From contig NZ_CP061313.1 of the NCBI RefSeq assembly GCF_018688235.1, positions 186,001 to 250,000 of the forward strand: 64,000 bases of DNA. Reading direction: 5' to 3'. Below the pieces are notes generated by a model that saw only the letters and a list, made by a program, of their open reading frames with translations, did no database searches and was not told where the DNA came from. The stretch comes from Polynucleobacter sp. AP-Nino-20-G2. Its GTDB lineage: Bacteria; Pseudomonadota; Gammaproteobacteria; Burkholderiales; Burkholderiaceae. Both the position numbers and the translations under genes were made by a program. Below are positions 1-10,610 of the stretch, piece after piece. How positions within the stretch are numbered: the stretch's first letter is position 1; the number at the start of each line of letters is the position of its first letter.

Positions 1-597
1 TTGGGGCTTTTCGTTGGGTTTTACATCTTTAGCGGGATCTTCTTCACCTGCGTAGAGGGATTGGAAGAGGTCTAAGGGGGAGCCCCAGGCAAGCTGTTGC
101 ATGCGCAGGCCGCGAGAAAGGTAGCGCGCCAACTCGGAAAGCGCCAATTGATAGACCTCGCGCTTGAAATCAATCACTGAATCGAGCTGAATCCAGAATG
201 GAACCCAGCGCCATGCATCAAATTCAGGGTGTTCTGAGGCTCGCAGGTGAATATCACTATCCAAGCCCACTAAGCGCAGTAAAAACCAAATTTGTTTTTG
301 GCCGCGATAGCTGGCGCGGTTGGTTCTGGTTGCGTGTTGGCGGCGCAGGAACTCCTCAGGGACGTCGTAGCGAAGCCAATCCCTAGTCCGTCCAATAATT
401 TGGACATGTTCTGGCAGCAAGCCTACTTCCTCATGCAATTCGCGGTACATGGCCTGCTCAGGGCTTTCACCATGCTGAATCCCGCCCTGCGGGAACTGCC
501 ACGAATGCTGCCCAACGCGTTTTCCCCAGAAAACCTCGTTGCGGCTATTGAGGAGGACTATGCCGACATTGGGTCGATACCCTTCACGGTCAAGCAT
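1..597 (-). CDS. rppH: RNA pyrophosphohydrolase RppH (Nudix), 3' end cut off by window
   Basis: RppH removes pyrophosphate from the 5' triphosphate end of mRNA and so opens it to RNase E decay. The minus-strand frame runs from ATG at 597 to the window edge with no stop, so the C-terminus is missing; 199 codons are visible. It opens MLDREGYRPNVGI, as in known RppH/NudH, followed by the QHSWQFPQGG stretch and a full Nudix box (GGIQHGESPEQ, then REL-EEVGL with the metal-binding glutamates). The tail after about residue 165 is hydrophilic, as in beta-proteobacterial members. It diverges from proS across 48 bp, an arrangement I recall from Burkholderiales. Confidence 0.95.
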   Translation of the reverse strand, partial: MLDREGYRPNVGIVLLNSRNEVFWGKRVGQHSWQFPQGGIQHGESPEQAMYRELHEEVGLLPEHVQIIGRTRDWLRYDVPEEFLRRQHATRTNRASYRGQKQIWFLLRLVGLDSDIHLRASEHPEFDAWRWVPFWIQLDSVIDFKREVYQLALSELARYLSRGLRMQQLAWGSPLDLFQSLYAGEEDPAKDVKPNEKPQ

Positions 598-645
598 GAT
601 CGTGCCTCAAATCCTTTAAAATCAATGATTTGATTATATCCATAC

Positions 646-2388
646 ATGAAAGCCTCACAGTCATTTCTCGCCACGCTAAAAGAAGCCCCCTCTGACGCTG
701 AGGTGGTTTCGCACAAGCTCATGGTGCGCGCCGGTTTAATTCGCAAACTCAGTGCGGGCGTTTATAACTATTTGCCCCTGGGTTTAAAGTCAATCCGTAA
801 GGTGGAAAACATTATTCGCGAAGAGATGAATCGTGCTGGCGCGATTGAGTTGCTCATGCCAATGATTCAGCCTGCGGAATTATGGCAAGAGACTGGTCGC
901 TGGGAAAAGATGGGGCCAGAGTTGCTTCGTATCAAAGACCGACATGATCGTGACTTTTTGATTCAGCCAACTTCGGAAGAGGTGGTCACGGATTTAGCAA
1001 GAAATGAAATCAAGAGCTACAAACAGCTCCCAGTCAATTTTTATCAGATCCAAACAAAGTTCCGCGATGAGCGTCGTCCACGTTTTGGAATTATGCGCGG
1101 CCGTGAATTCAGCATGAAGGATGCGTACTCATTTGATCGAGATACTGAAGGTCTGAAGAAGTCTTATCAAACGATGTTTGATGCCTACACTCGTATCTTT
1201 AAGCGTATGGGCTTAAAGTTCCGCGCAGTAACAGCTGATAACGGTGCGATTGGTGGATCGGGTAGTCAAGAGTTTCATGTGATTGCGGATACCGGCGAAG
1301 ATGCGATTGTGTATTGCCCCACTTCAGATTACGCGGCTAATCTTGAGGCTGCCGAGTCACTCTCTTTAATCGCGGCACGTGCAGCTGCTACTCAGGTAAT
1401 CACTAAAACCCCAACCCCCGACAAGACAAATTGTGCTGATGTGGCGAAGTTCTTAAATCTACCGCTTGAGCAAACAGTGAAGTCTTTATTGTTTGCGGCA
1501 GATCAAGAAGAGGGTCCAGCAAAATTATTTATGGTCTTAGTACGTGGCGATCATGAGTTGAATGAAATCAAAGCGAGCAAGATTCCTGGTATGGCGGAAT
1601 CACGCTTTGCAAGTGAGGCTGAGATTAAGCAAGCATGTAATGCCCCTGCGGGCTACTTAGGTCCTGTTGGTGTTAGTGCCGATGTGACTGTAGTTGCTGA
1701 TCGTACCGTGGCGAATATGTCTGACTTTGTGTGTGGTGCTAATGAAGCTGGTCATCATTTCATTGGCGTCAACTGGGGCCGTGATTTGCCTGAGCCTTTG
1801 GTGATGGATTTGCGTAATGCCGTTGTTGGTGATGCCTCTCCCGATGGCAAAGGTGTTGTAGATATTTGCCGTGGCATTGAAGTGGGTCACGTATTCCAAT
1901 TGGGTACAAGGTATTCTGAAGCAATGGGTTGCACTTATCTTGATCAGCAGGGTAAGGCGCAGCCTATGGTGATGGGTTGTTACGGCATTGGTGTTACACG
2001 CCTACTGGGCGCTGCGATTGAGCAGGGTCATGATGAGCGCGGCATTATTTGGCCTATTTCAATGGCGCCATTTGAGGTGGTCATTTGCCCGATGGGTTAC
2101 GACAAATCCGAAGCGGTAAAAGTTGCCGCTGATCAATTGCATGATGACCTCATCGCTGCTGGTATTGATGTGGTGTTGGATGATCGCGGTGAAAGACCTG
2201 GGGCGATGTTTGCTGACTGGGAATTGATTGGCGTGCCATTCCGAGTGGTCATTGGCGATCGCGGTTTGGCGGATTCTCAAGTGGAATTCAAAGGCCGCAC
2301 TGATGTTGAATCTGAAAACATTCCGCTGTCAGAAATTAAAGCGAAAGTGATTGCTGCGGTCGAAGCAGCTAAGAAATTCGTTTCTTAA
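646..2388 (+). CDS. proS: prolyl-tRNA synthetase (bacterial type, with editing domain)
   Basis: ProS charges tRNA-Pro with proline in the cytoplasm. The 580-residue length fits the bacterial class IIa enzyme. Motif 2 is visible around RDERRPRFGIMRGREF (about residues 140-155). A YbaK-like insertion, which clears mischarged Ala-tRNA, occupies roughly residues 230-390, and motif 3 is near GCYGIGVTRLLGAA. The C-terminal anticodon-binding domain contains DDRGERPGAMFADWELIG. The ATG at 646 gives MKASQSFLATLKEAP, the usual N-terminus. It converges with ffh, leaving 19 bp and no clear terminator. Confidence 0.98.
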   Translation: MKASQSFLATLKEAPSDAEVVSHKLMVRAGLIRKLSAGVYNYLPLGLKSIRKVENIIREEMNRAGAIELLMPMIQPAELWQETGRWEKMGPELLRIKDRHDRDFLIQPTSEEVVTDLARNEIKSYKQLPVNFYQIQTKFRDERRPRFGIMRGREFSMKDAYSFDRDTEGLKKSYQTMFDAYTRIFKRMGLKFRAVTADNGAIGGSGSQEFHVIADTGEDAIVYCPTSDYAANLEAAESLSLIAARAAATQVITKTPTPDKTNCADVAKFLNLPLEQTVKSLLFAADQEEGPAKLFMVLVRGDHELNEIKASKIPGMAESRFASEAEIKQACNAPAGYLGPVGVSADVTVVADRTVANMSDFVCGANEAGHHFIGVNWGRDLPEPLVMDLRNAVVGDASPDGKGVVDICRGIEVGHVFQLGTRYSEAMGCTYLDQQGKAQPMVMGCYGIGVTRLLGAAIEQGHDERGIIWPISMAPFEVVICPMGYDKSEAVKVAADQLHDDLIAAGIDVVLDDRGERPGAMFADWELIGVPFRVVIGDRGLADSQVEFKGRTDVESENIPLSEIKAKVIAAVEAAKKFVS

Positions 2389-2407
2389 GCTGCGTTACCG
2401 CTCACTA

Positions 2408-3790
2408 TTATTTTTTAAAGAGTCCGCCAAGTCCTTTGGCGGCTCCTTTTGCGGCCATTGAGGCCATGGTGCGCGCCATCTTTCCGCCTTTGAATTGCTT
2501 CATCATCGTTTGCATTTGTTCAAACTGCGCCAGTAGGCGATTGACTTCTTGAACCTCAACACCGGCACCCGCTGCAATACGACGCTTCCGAGTCGCTTTG
2601 AGTAACTCCGGTTTGGCGCGTTCTTTTGGCGTCATGCTATCAATAATGCCGCGCATGCGTCGCGTTTGTTTGTCGGCTGCACTTAAGTTTGTTTTGGAGG
2701 CTGCCTGCGCCATATGGCTGGGCAATTTATCCATCAAACTAGCCATGCCACCCATCTGTTGCATCTGTGCGAGTTGATCTCTGAAGTCACCTAGATCAAA
2801 CCCACCCTTCGAAATCTTGCTTGCTAATTTTTCTGCTTTGGCTACATCAACGTTCTGTTGGGCTTGCTCAACCAGTGCCAGGATATCGCCCATACCCAAA
2901 ATACGATTGGCCATGCGATCCGCATCGAATGCTTCAAGGCCATCCATTTTTTCGGCCACGCCGATAAATTTGAGTGGCACTCCAGTAACTTGACGAACGG
3001 AGAGGGCGGCACCACCGCGTGAGTCGCCATCCAATTTGGTGAGAATGACGCCTGTTAATGGGAGTGCTTCATGGAATGCTTTGGCTGTATTCACAGCATC
3101 TTGACCCAGCATGGCATCCACTACGAATAGGGTCTCAATCGGATTGAGATTGGCATGCAAAGTCTTAATTTCTTGCATCAATGCTTCATCGATACCTAAG
3201 CGACCTGCTGTATCTACTAGCAAGACATCAAAGTAGTGGCGACGAGCCCAATCTAATGCGGATGCAGCGATCTCGCTTGGCTTTTGGTTGATATTGCTGG
3301 GGAAGAATTCAGCGCCAACTTGTTTGGTGACGGTTTCTAGCTGCTCAATCGCGGCAGGGCGGTAGACGTCGCAAGAAACTGTCAGCACTTTCTTTTTCTT
3401 CTTTTCCTGAAGAAATTTGGTGAGCTTACCAACCGAGGTGGTTTTACCGGCACCTTGTAGGCCTGCCATCAAAATCACTGCTGGTGGTTGGGTGGCTAAG
3501 TTGAGCTCCCCACTTTGCGTTGTATCGCCACGCATGACTTGGGCGAGTTCACGCTGCACAACGCCTACCAAGGCCTGGCCGGGACTTAAACTGCCAACCA
3601 CTTCTTCGCCAAGGGCTTTAAACTTAATTTGTTCGAGTAGTGACTTCACCACCGGCAGCGCTACGTCGGCCTCTAGTAAGGCGAGCCGGATCTCGCGGAG
3701 CATTTCCGCGGTATTGCTTTCGGTGAGGCGAGCTTGCCCCCGCATTGTTTTAACAACACGAGATAGGCGGTCGGTGAGATTCTCTAGCAT
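2408..3790 (-). CDS. ffh: signal recognition particle GTPase Ffh (SRP54)
   Basis: Ffh binds signal sequences of nascent inner-membrane proteins and, with 4.5S RNA and FtsY, brings ribosomes to SecYEG. The 460 residues hold the helical N domain (1-90), the GTPase G domain (P-loop GLQGAGKTT at 110-118, DTAGR, TKLDGDSRGG) and the methionine-rich M domain (about 300-440, several Met pairs, RMRGI). The tail is rich in Gly/Lys/Ala. The start is 20 bp from the divergent ccsA-like gene, a pairing common in proteobacteria. Confidence 0.98.
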   Translation of the reverse strand: MLENLTDRLSRVVKTMRGQARLTESNTAEMLREIRLALLEADVALPVVKSLLEQIKFKALGEEVVGSLSPGQALVGVVQRELAQVMRGDTTQSGELNLATQPPAVILMAGLQGAGKTTSVGKLTKFLQEKKKKKVLTVSCDVYRPAAIEQLETVTKQVGAEFFPSNINQKPSEIAASALDWARRHYFDVLLVDTAGRLGIDEALMQEIKTLHANLNPIETLFVVDAMLGQDAVNTAKAFHEALPLTGVILTKLDGDSRGGAALSVRQVTGVPLKFIGVAEKMDGLEAFDADRMANRILGMGDILALVEQAQQNVDVAKAEKLASKISKGGFDLGDFRDQLAQMQQMGGMASLMDKLPSHMAQAASKTNLSAADKQTRRMRGIIDSMTPKERAKPELLKATRKRRIAAGAGVEVQEVNRLLAQFEQMQTMMKQFKGGKMARTMASMAAKGAAKGLGGLFKK

Positions 3791-3810
3791 TTATCGATTA
3801 GACTTTCCAG

Positions 3811-4659
3811 ATGGATATTTTAGGTTACTCAAGTTCCGCATGGCTGCCATCAGCACTTTATTTGCTTCTTTTGCTCTTTTTGGGTTCAAGAACAGAGAAA
3901 AAGATGGAGTCTACCGCTTTTGCTGGCGTGATCCAGATTGCGATTTTATTTATTTTGGTGGTTCATGGGATTCAGTTGCATGACTCGGTCTTTACGCCTC
4001 AAGGGTTTGTATTCGGCTTTGCCCAAGATCTTTCCTTAATTGCCTGGGTTGGACTCGCTTTTTATTGGTTTCAGGCTTGGTTTCTGCCTATTTCTAGCTT
4101 GCGCTGGCTCGTCTTATGTTTTGCCCTGATCTGCTCAGTATTGCCCGCGATCTTTACTGGCACTGTAATTTCTCCAAAGGCGGTATCCGATCCTTGGTTC
4201 AAAGGGCACTTTATTGTGGCCACCATTTCAGTTGGTTTATTAAGTCTTGCGGCTTTACATGCCATGTTGATGAGCGTGCAAGATCGCGCTTTACATCGCC
4301 AGCTTGCGGTGATTCCAAACGGGCGAGTAGCTCGCTGTCTCGAGGGCCTACCTCCTTTAATGACAATGGAAAGTCTTTTATTTAATTTGCTCTATGTTGG
4401 CGTGGCACTGCTCAGTTTGACGGTGTTTTCGGGTTTGTTATTTTCGCAAACGCTATTTGGCAAGCCCTTGGTCTTTGACCACAAAACTATTTTTGCCTTG
4501 ATCTCATGGGTTTTATTTTCCGGCCTGTTGATTGCTCGTTGGCGTGTTGGTCTGCGGGGGCGCGTTGCGGTTCGCTGGGTCCTGAGCGCCTATACCGCCT
4601 TGTTGCTAGCCTATGTTGGCAGCCGTTTTGTTTTAGAAGTCATCCTTCAAAGAGCGTGA
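3811..4659 (+). CDS. inner-membrane CcsA/YpjD-family cytochrome c assembly-type protein
   Basis: A 282-residue polytopic membrane protein with about eight hydrophobic segments, related to CcsA/HemX/YpjD. Family members with the full CcsA motif handle heme for cytochrome c maturation; YpjD-type members have an uncertain role. Conserved-looking histidines lie in the FKGHFIVA, LAALHAMLM and VFDHKTIFA segments. I do not see a clear tryptophan-rich WWD heme motif, so heme-lyase activity should not be assumed. It diverges from ffh and is followed 4 bp later by the AmpD fusion, so the two are probably cotranscribed. Confidence 0.85.
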   Translation: MDILGYSSSAWLPSALYLLLLLFLGSRTEKKMESTAFAGVIQIAILFILVVHGIQLHDSVFTPQGFVFGFAQDLSLIAWVGLAFYWFQAWFLPISSLRWLVLCFALICSVLPAIFTGTVISPKAVSDPWFKGHFIVATISVGLLSLAALHAMLMSVQDRALHRQLAVIPNGRVARCLEGLPPLMTMESLLFNLLYVGVALLSLTVFSGLLFSQTLFGKPLVFDHKTIFALISWVLFSGLLIARWRVGLRGRVAVRWVLSAYTALLLAYVGSRFVLEVILQRA

Positions 4660-4663
4660 TGCT

Positions 4664-5479
4664 TTGATCAAGTGGCTTTTTCTATTTAGCCTTGCTGCCA
4701 TTTTTTACCTTTGGCTGAAAGGGAAAAAGCAGGTTCAGTTTGATAGCGAGCAGGCTAACAAGGCAAGCGCTAAGCAGGCCAAGATCCCCGACCCAGAAGT
4801 AATGGTGCAATGTCAATATTGCTCCGTTCATCTGCCCAAGTCAGATGCGATTGCGAGAGAGAAGTGCTTTTATTGTTCGCAAGCCCATTTGCAATCTTTA
4901 GATGCGACAGGTTGGTTGGGGTCTGCTGCTTGGAGACTTTCACCAAATCAAGACTCTCGACCCCAGGGTGTAGATCCTGATTTACTAGTGATTCATCACA
5001 TTAGCTTGCCACCAGGCGGCTTTGTGGATCGTAATTGCACTGGGTTTATTGTGGATTTTTTTCAAAACAAGCTTGATTCATCGTTGCATCCCTATTTCCA
5101 AGAAATCGCAGAGCAAAAGGTGTCTAGTCATTTTTTAATCTCTAGGCAGGGTGAGGTGTTTCAGTTTGTTTCCACTCAAAATAAGGCCTGGCATGCTGGT
5201 CTGTCCTCTTTTTTCGGGCGCGAGAAGTGCAATGACTTTTCAATTGGAGTGGAGTTGGAGGGAGATTCTGACCATCCCTTCGAAGATATTCAATATCAAG
5301 CGCTTGCCAAGCTAACCAGCGAACTTCAGGCTATCTATCCAAATCTGCATTTTGCAGGGCACAGTGATATCGCCCCAGGAAGAAAGACTGACCCTGGCAT
5401 TCAGTTTGATTGGGAAAAATTTCAGGCCAAAGCCGACATTTCTGTCGATAAATTACCCTTCGGATTGCATTCACGCTAG
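4664..5479 (+). CDS. ampD: membrane-anchored AmpD: PP0621-type zinc ribbon fused to 1,6-anhydro-MurNAc-L-Ala amidase
   Basis: AmpD cuts the stem peptide from 1,6-anhydro-MurNAc during murein recycling. The amidase part (about residues 95-265 of 271) has the zinc-site segments VIHHISLPPGG, SIGVELEGD and AGHSDIAPGRKTDPG (His, His and Asp ligands plus catalytic Lys). Unlike a typical stand-alone AmpD of about 180-190 residues, it carries an N-terminal membrane segment (residues 3-18) followed by KGKK, and a Cys4 ribbon (CQYC and CFYC, residues 50-73) matching the small PP0621 family. The lysines after the segment suggest the amidase stays cytoplasmic. The start is TTG; the nearby ATG at 4659 meets a stop at once. 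Confidence 0.92.
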   Translation: MIKWLFLFSLAAIFYLWLKGKKQVQFDSEQANKASAKQAKIPDPEVMVQCQYCSVHLPKSDAIAREKCFYCSQAHLQSLDATGWLGSAAWRLSPNQDSRPQGVDPDLLVIHHISLPPGGFVDRNCTGFIVDFFQNKLDSSLHPYFQEIAEQKVSSHFLISRQGEVFQFVSTQNKAWHAGLSSFFGREKCNDFSIGVELEGDSDHPFEDIQYQALAKLTSELQAIYPNLHFAGHSDIAPGRKTDPGIQFDWEKFQAKADISVDKLPFGLHSR

Positions 5480-5517
5480 GGTTGATAATTAGTATGTGAG
5501 CATACGCTTACTTTCTT

Positions 5518-5537
5518 GCCCTTTAGCTAAAAAGGGC
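5518..5537 (+). terminator. possible hairpin terminator after ampD
   Basis: Perfect 7-bp arms GCCCTTT and AAAGGGC around a 6-nt loop lie 39 bp after the ampD stop. The sequence after it is TGAAAAATA rather than a T-run, so intrinsic termination is doubtful; it may instead act as a 3'-end stabilising hairpin. Confidence 0.4.
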
Positions 5538-5570
5538 TGAAAAATACGCACCAAAATGATTCCTAAATTG

Positions 5571-5599
5571 TTGGAAAACCTAGGAAAAATACTTATAAA
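5571..5599 (+). promoter_or_regulatory. candidate sigma70 promoter of nrdAB
   Basis: TTGGAA (5571-5576), a 17-bp spacer and TATAAA (5594-5599) form a good sigma70-like pair in the 274-bp leader between ampD and nrdA. A second candidate uses the near-consensus -10 TATACT at 5640-5645 with a poor -35 (TTACTA, 5617-5622). The second would place the first NrdR-type box at about +15, which suits repression better. Confidence 0.5.
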
Positions 5600-5666
5600 T
5601 ATTCATCAGAAATGACTTACTAATTTCCGAATATTTCCCTATACTTAGTACCAAATGCACTTCGAG

Positions 5667-5682
5667 ACACTAGATGTAGTGT
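5667..5682. promoter_or_regulatory. NrdR box 1 upstream of nrdA
   Basis: ACACTAGATGTAGTGT is a 16-bp palindrome that fits the published NrdR box pattern (ACACwATATATwGwGT) except for a central G. NrdR is the ATP/dATP-sensing repressor of bacterial ribonucleotide reductase genes. The position in the nrdAB leader supports the call. Confidence 0.75.
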
Positions 5683-5729
5683 TTGAATACAGCAATACCC
5701 CATTGTTTTTTAACGTTTTTTTGTCCAAA

Positions 5730-5745
5730 TAACTATATATAAGCA
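5730..5745. promoter_or_regulatory. NrdR box 2 (degenerate) upstream of nrdA
   Basis: TAACTATATATAAGCA keeps the CTATATATA core of an NrdR box but has weak outer bases (about 10 of 16 consensus positions). It starts 63 bp after box 1, six helical turns, so both would face the same side of DNA. It ends 8 bp before the nrdA ATG and overlaps the likely ribosome-binding region (AGCAGGAAA). Confidence 0.5.
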
Positions 5746-5753
5746 GGAAAAAT

Positions 5754-8720
<2,967 letters not shown>

Positions 8721-8765
8721 GCCATTTGCTTGCTGATTGAGAATAGTGAAAATTAGGAGAGAGTT

Positions 8766-9956
8766 ATGTTGAATTGGGAAGAGGAAGTTGCTCCCGCGCT
8801 AGCAAAAGCTGGTCTTGCACCGCAACCAGCAGTAGTTGAGCCACAGCGCGCGCAGCAGCCAGATCAAGTTGCTATTGCAGCGCCTCAAGATGTTGCGCCT
8901 GCACCTGTGCAAGCTGCTTCATTCGCGGGCGGCGCAGCTTTGCGCGTCAATGCTGCTGATAAACGCGTCATTAATGCGAAGACTGACGTGAATCAGTTGG
9001 TTCCATTTAAATATAAGTGGGCTTGGGAGAAATATTTGGCTGGTTGTGCAAACCATTGGATGCCACAAGAGATCAATATGAATCGCGATATCGCGCTTTG
9101 GAAGGATCCCAATGGCTTAACTGAAGATGAGCGTCGCATCATTAAGCGCAATCTCGGCTTTTTCACAACAGCCGATTCTTTAGCGGCAAACAACATTGTT
9201 TTGGGTACTTATCGCCACATTACTGCGCCAGAATGCCGTCAATACCTATTGCGCCAAGCGTTTGAGGAGGCGATTCATACTCACGCCTATCAATATATTG
9301 TGGAATCCTTGGGTTTAGATCAGAGCGAAATCTTCAATGCGTATCACGAGATTGACTCGATTCGCGCTAAAGATGAGTTCCTTATTCCTTATATTGATGT
9401 GCTAACTAACCCCAATTTCAAAACCGGGACATTAGAAACTGACCAAACATTGCTGCGTTCACTCATTGTTTTCGCTTGTGTGATGGAAGGTTTGTTCTTT
9501 TATGTTGGTTTTACGCAAATACTTGCAATGGGTCGTCAAAACAAAATGACGGGTGCTGCTGAGCAGTATCAATACATCCTTCGCGATGAGTCTATGCACT
9601 GCAATTTTGGCATCGATTTAATTAATCAAATCAAGCTGGAGAACCCGCAGTTATGGACTTCCGCGTTCAAAGATGAGATTAAAGCGATCTTCGAAAAAGC
9701 GGTTGAATTAGAGTACCGTTATGCGGAAGATACGATGCCTCGTGGAGTGCTCGGATTGAACGCGCCGATGTTCAAAGGTTACCTAAGATACATCTGTAAT
9801 CGTAGATGTTTGCAAATAGGACTTGACGCGATGTTCCCAAATGAAGAGAATCCATTCCCATGGATGTCAGAAATGATTGATCTGAAAAAAGAGAGAAACT
9901 TTTTTGAGACACGCGTTATTGAGTATCAAACCGGTGGTGCGCTAAGTTGGGAATAG
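8766..9956 (+). CDS. nrdB: ribonucleoside-diphosphate reductase class Ia, beta subunit
   Basis: NrdB holds the di-iron/tyrosyl radical cofactor that starts catalysis in NrdA. A strong AGGAGA ribosome site precedes the ATG. The ferritin-like core runs from about residue 75 to 380. Iron ligands and the radical tyrosine are recognisable in EEAIHTHAYQYIVES and DESMHCNFGIDL. The first 60 residues (MLNWEEEV, then Ala/Pro/Gln-rich) are a low-complexity extension beyond the roughly 340-residue core; it does not resemble an ATP-cone. It is the last gene of nrdAB, followed by a terminator. Confidence 0.98.
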   Translation: MLNWEEEVAPALAKAGLAPQPAVVEPQRAQQPDQVAIAAPQDVAPAPVQAASFAGGAALRVNAADKRVINAKTDVNQLVPFKYKWAWEKYLAGCANHWMPQEINMNRDIALWKDPNGLTEDERRIIKRNLGFFTTADSLAANNIVLGTYRHITAPECRQYLLRQAFEEAIHTHAYQYIVESLGLDQSEIFNAYHEIDSIRAKDEFLIPYIDVLTNPNFKTGTLETDQTLLRSLIVFACVMEGLFFYVGFTQILAMGRQNKMTGAAEQYQYILRDESMHCNFGIDLINQIKLENPQLWTSAFKDEIKAIFEKAVELEYRYAEDTMPRGVLGLNAPMFKGYLRYICNRRCLQIGLDAMFPNEENPFPWMSEMIDLKKERNFFETRVIEYQTGGALSWE

Positions 9957-10289
9957 TGTTTAGGTAAACAGCGCATAGCCGGCTAAATAGGAGATTAGAC
10001 GGTTGGACAGTTTTAAAAGTCAGCAAAACCAGACTCAAATCCGAAAACCCTTGTCCAAGGGTGTCTGGGCTATTCTCTCTGTTTTTTCCAGCAAATTTAA
10101 GAAGCCGTTGTCCTTTGGGGCAACGGCTTTTTTTCCAGGATTCATTAGCGTGCAGCACTTAGCATCAAGCCGCGCGCCGATGAATGGCTCGCTCGTCTTA
10201 TCCAATCGGTTGCAAAACCAGGCGGAAATGAATGGTCGGGTCTTCTTAATCGGTAGTTTGTATTAATCCTCACGTGAAGGAGCATTACT
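9957..10289 (+). other. intergenic region between nrdB and the histone-like gene
   Basis: These 333 bp hold the nrdB terminator and the ribosome site GAAGGAG just before the next ATG. An open frame at 10003-10266 starts with TTG, has no recognisable domain and runs straight through the terminator, so I do not call it a gene. I could not place a convincing -35/-10 pair for the histone-like gene. Confidence 0.6.
10102..10134 (+). terminator. rho-independent terminator of nrdAB
   Basis: AAGCCGTTG (10102-10110) pairs with CAACGGCTT (10121-10129). The inner bases TCC/GGG can extend the stem to a TTTG loop. A run of seven T (10128-10134) follows. Confidence 0.9.
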
Positions 10290-10610
10290 ATGGCAATCGC
10301 CAAGAAAAAAGTTGCTGCAAAGAAACCTGCTGCTAAGAAAGTAGCTGCTAAGAAGCCTGCTGCTAAAAAAGTAGCTAAAAAAGCTGTTGCTAAGAAGCCT
10401 GCTGCTAAAAAAGTAGCTAAAAAAGCTGCTGCTAAGAAGCCTGCTGCTAAAAAAGTAGCTAAAAAAGCTGCTGCTAAGAAGCCTGCTGCTAAGAAAGTAG
10501 CTAAAAAAGCTGCTGCTAAGAAGCCTGCTGCTAAGAAAGTAGCTAAAAAAGCTGCTGCTAAGAAGCCTGCTGCTAAAAAAGTAGCTCGTAAAGTTGCAAA
10601 AAAAAAGTAA
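10290..10610 (+). CDS. histone H1-like Lys/Ala/Pro-repeat DNA-binding protein, frame ends early at a slippery site
   Basis: The 106-residue product is almost entirely Lys, Ala, Val and Pro and resembles the C-terminal tail of eukaryotic H1 and bacterial HctB/AlgP-like proteins, which bind DNA non-specifically and compact the nucleoid. It begins MAIAKKKVAAKKPAAKK after a GAAGGAG ribosome site and consists mostly of six 14-residue repeats. The frame stops at TAA 10608-10610, just after nine A's. Directly beyond, the -1 frame continues with the same composition and ends with a distinct non-repetitive tail. The annotated frame is therefore probably not the whole coding unit; it may be read by frameshifting or be a recent frameshift or a base-calling error. 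Confidence 0.8.
   Translation: MAIAKKKVAAKKPAAKKVAAKKPAAKKVAKKAVAKKPAAKKVAKKAAAKKPAAKKVAKKAAAKKPAAKKVAKKAAAKKPAAKKVAKKAAAKKPAAKKVARKVAKKK
10347..10598 (+). repeat. six tandem 42-bp coding repeats
   Basis: Copies begin at 10347, 10389, 10431, 10473, 10515 and 10557. Each encodes AKKPAAKKVAKKAA or a close variant; the last is the most divergent (VARKVA). The near-identity at DNA level points to recent expansion by slippage or unequal recombination. Confidence 0.95.
10601..10607 (+). promoter_or_regulatory. candidate -1 ribosomal frameshift (slippery) heptamer
   Basis: A AAA AAG lies in the zero frame as codons AAA-AAG, the heptamer type known to be very efficient for -1 slippage in Escherichia coli (dnaX class). 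It is part of a nine-A run (10598-10606), which could also allow RNA polymerase slippage. The zero-frame stop follows at once (10608). Confidence 0.6.

Noticed and set aside
292..633. 113-codon plus-strand frame over rppH
   Set aside because: Antisense shadow of the recognised RppH coding frame.
3417..3983. 188-codon plus-strand frame over the start of ffh
   Set aside because: Lies opposite the ffh GTPase domain and overlaps the ccsA-like gene; composition is that of a shadow frame.
10003..10266. 87-codon open frame between nrdB and the histone-like gene
   Set aside because: TTG start, no domain, no ribosome site, and it reads through the strong nrdB terminator.
10347..10598. Regular repeats that could suggest CRISPR
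   Set aside because: Repeats are directly adjacent with no unique spacers and encode a Lys/Ala/Pro protein in frame.
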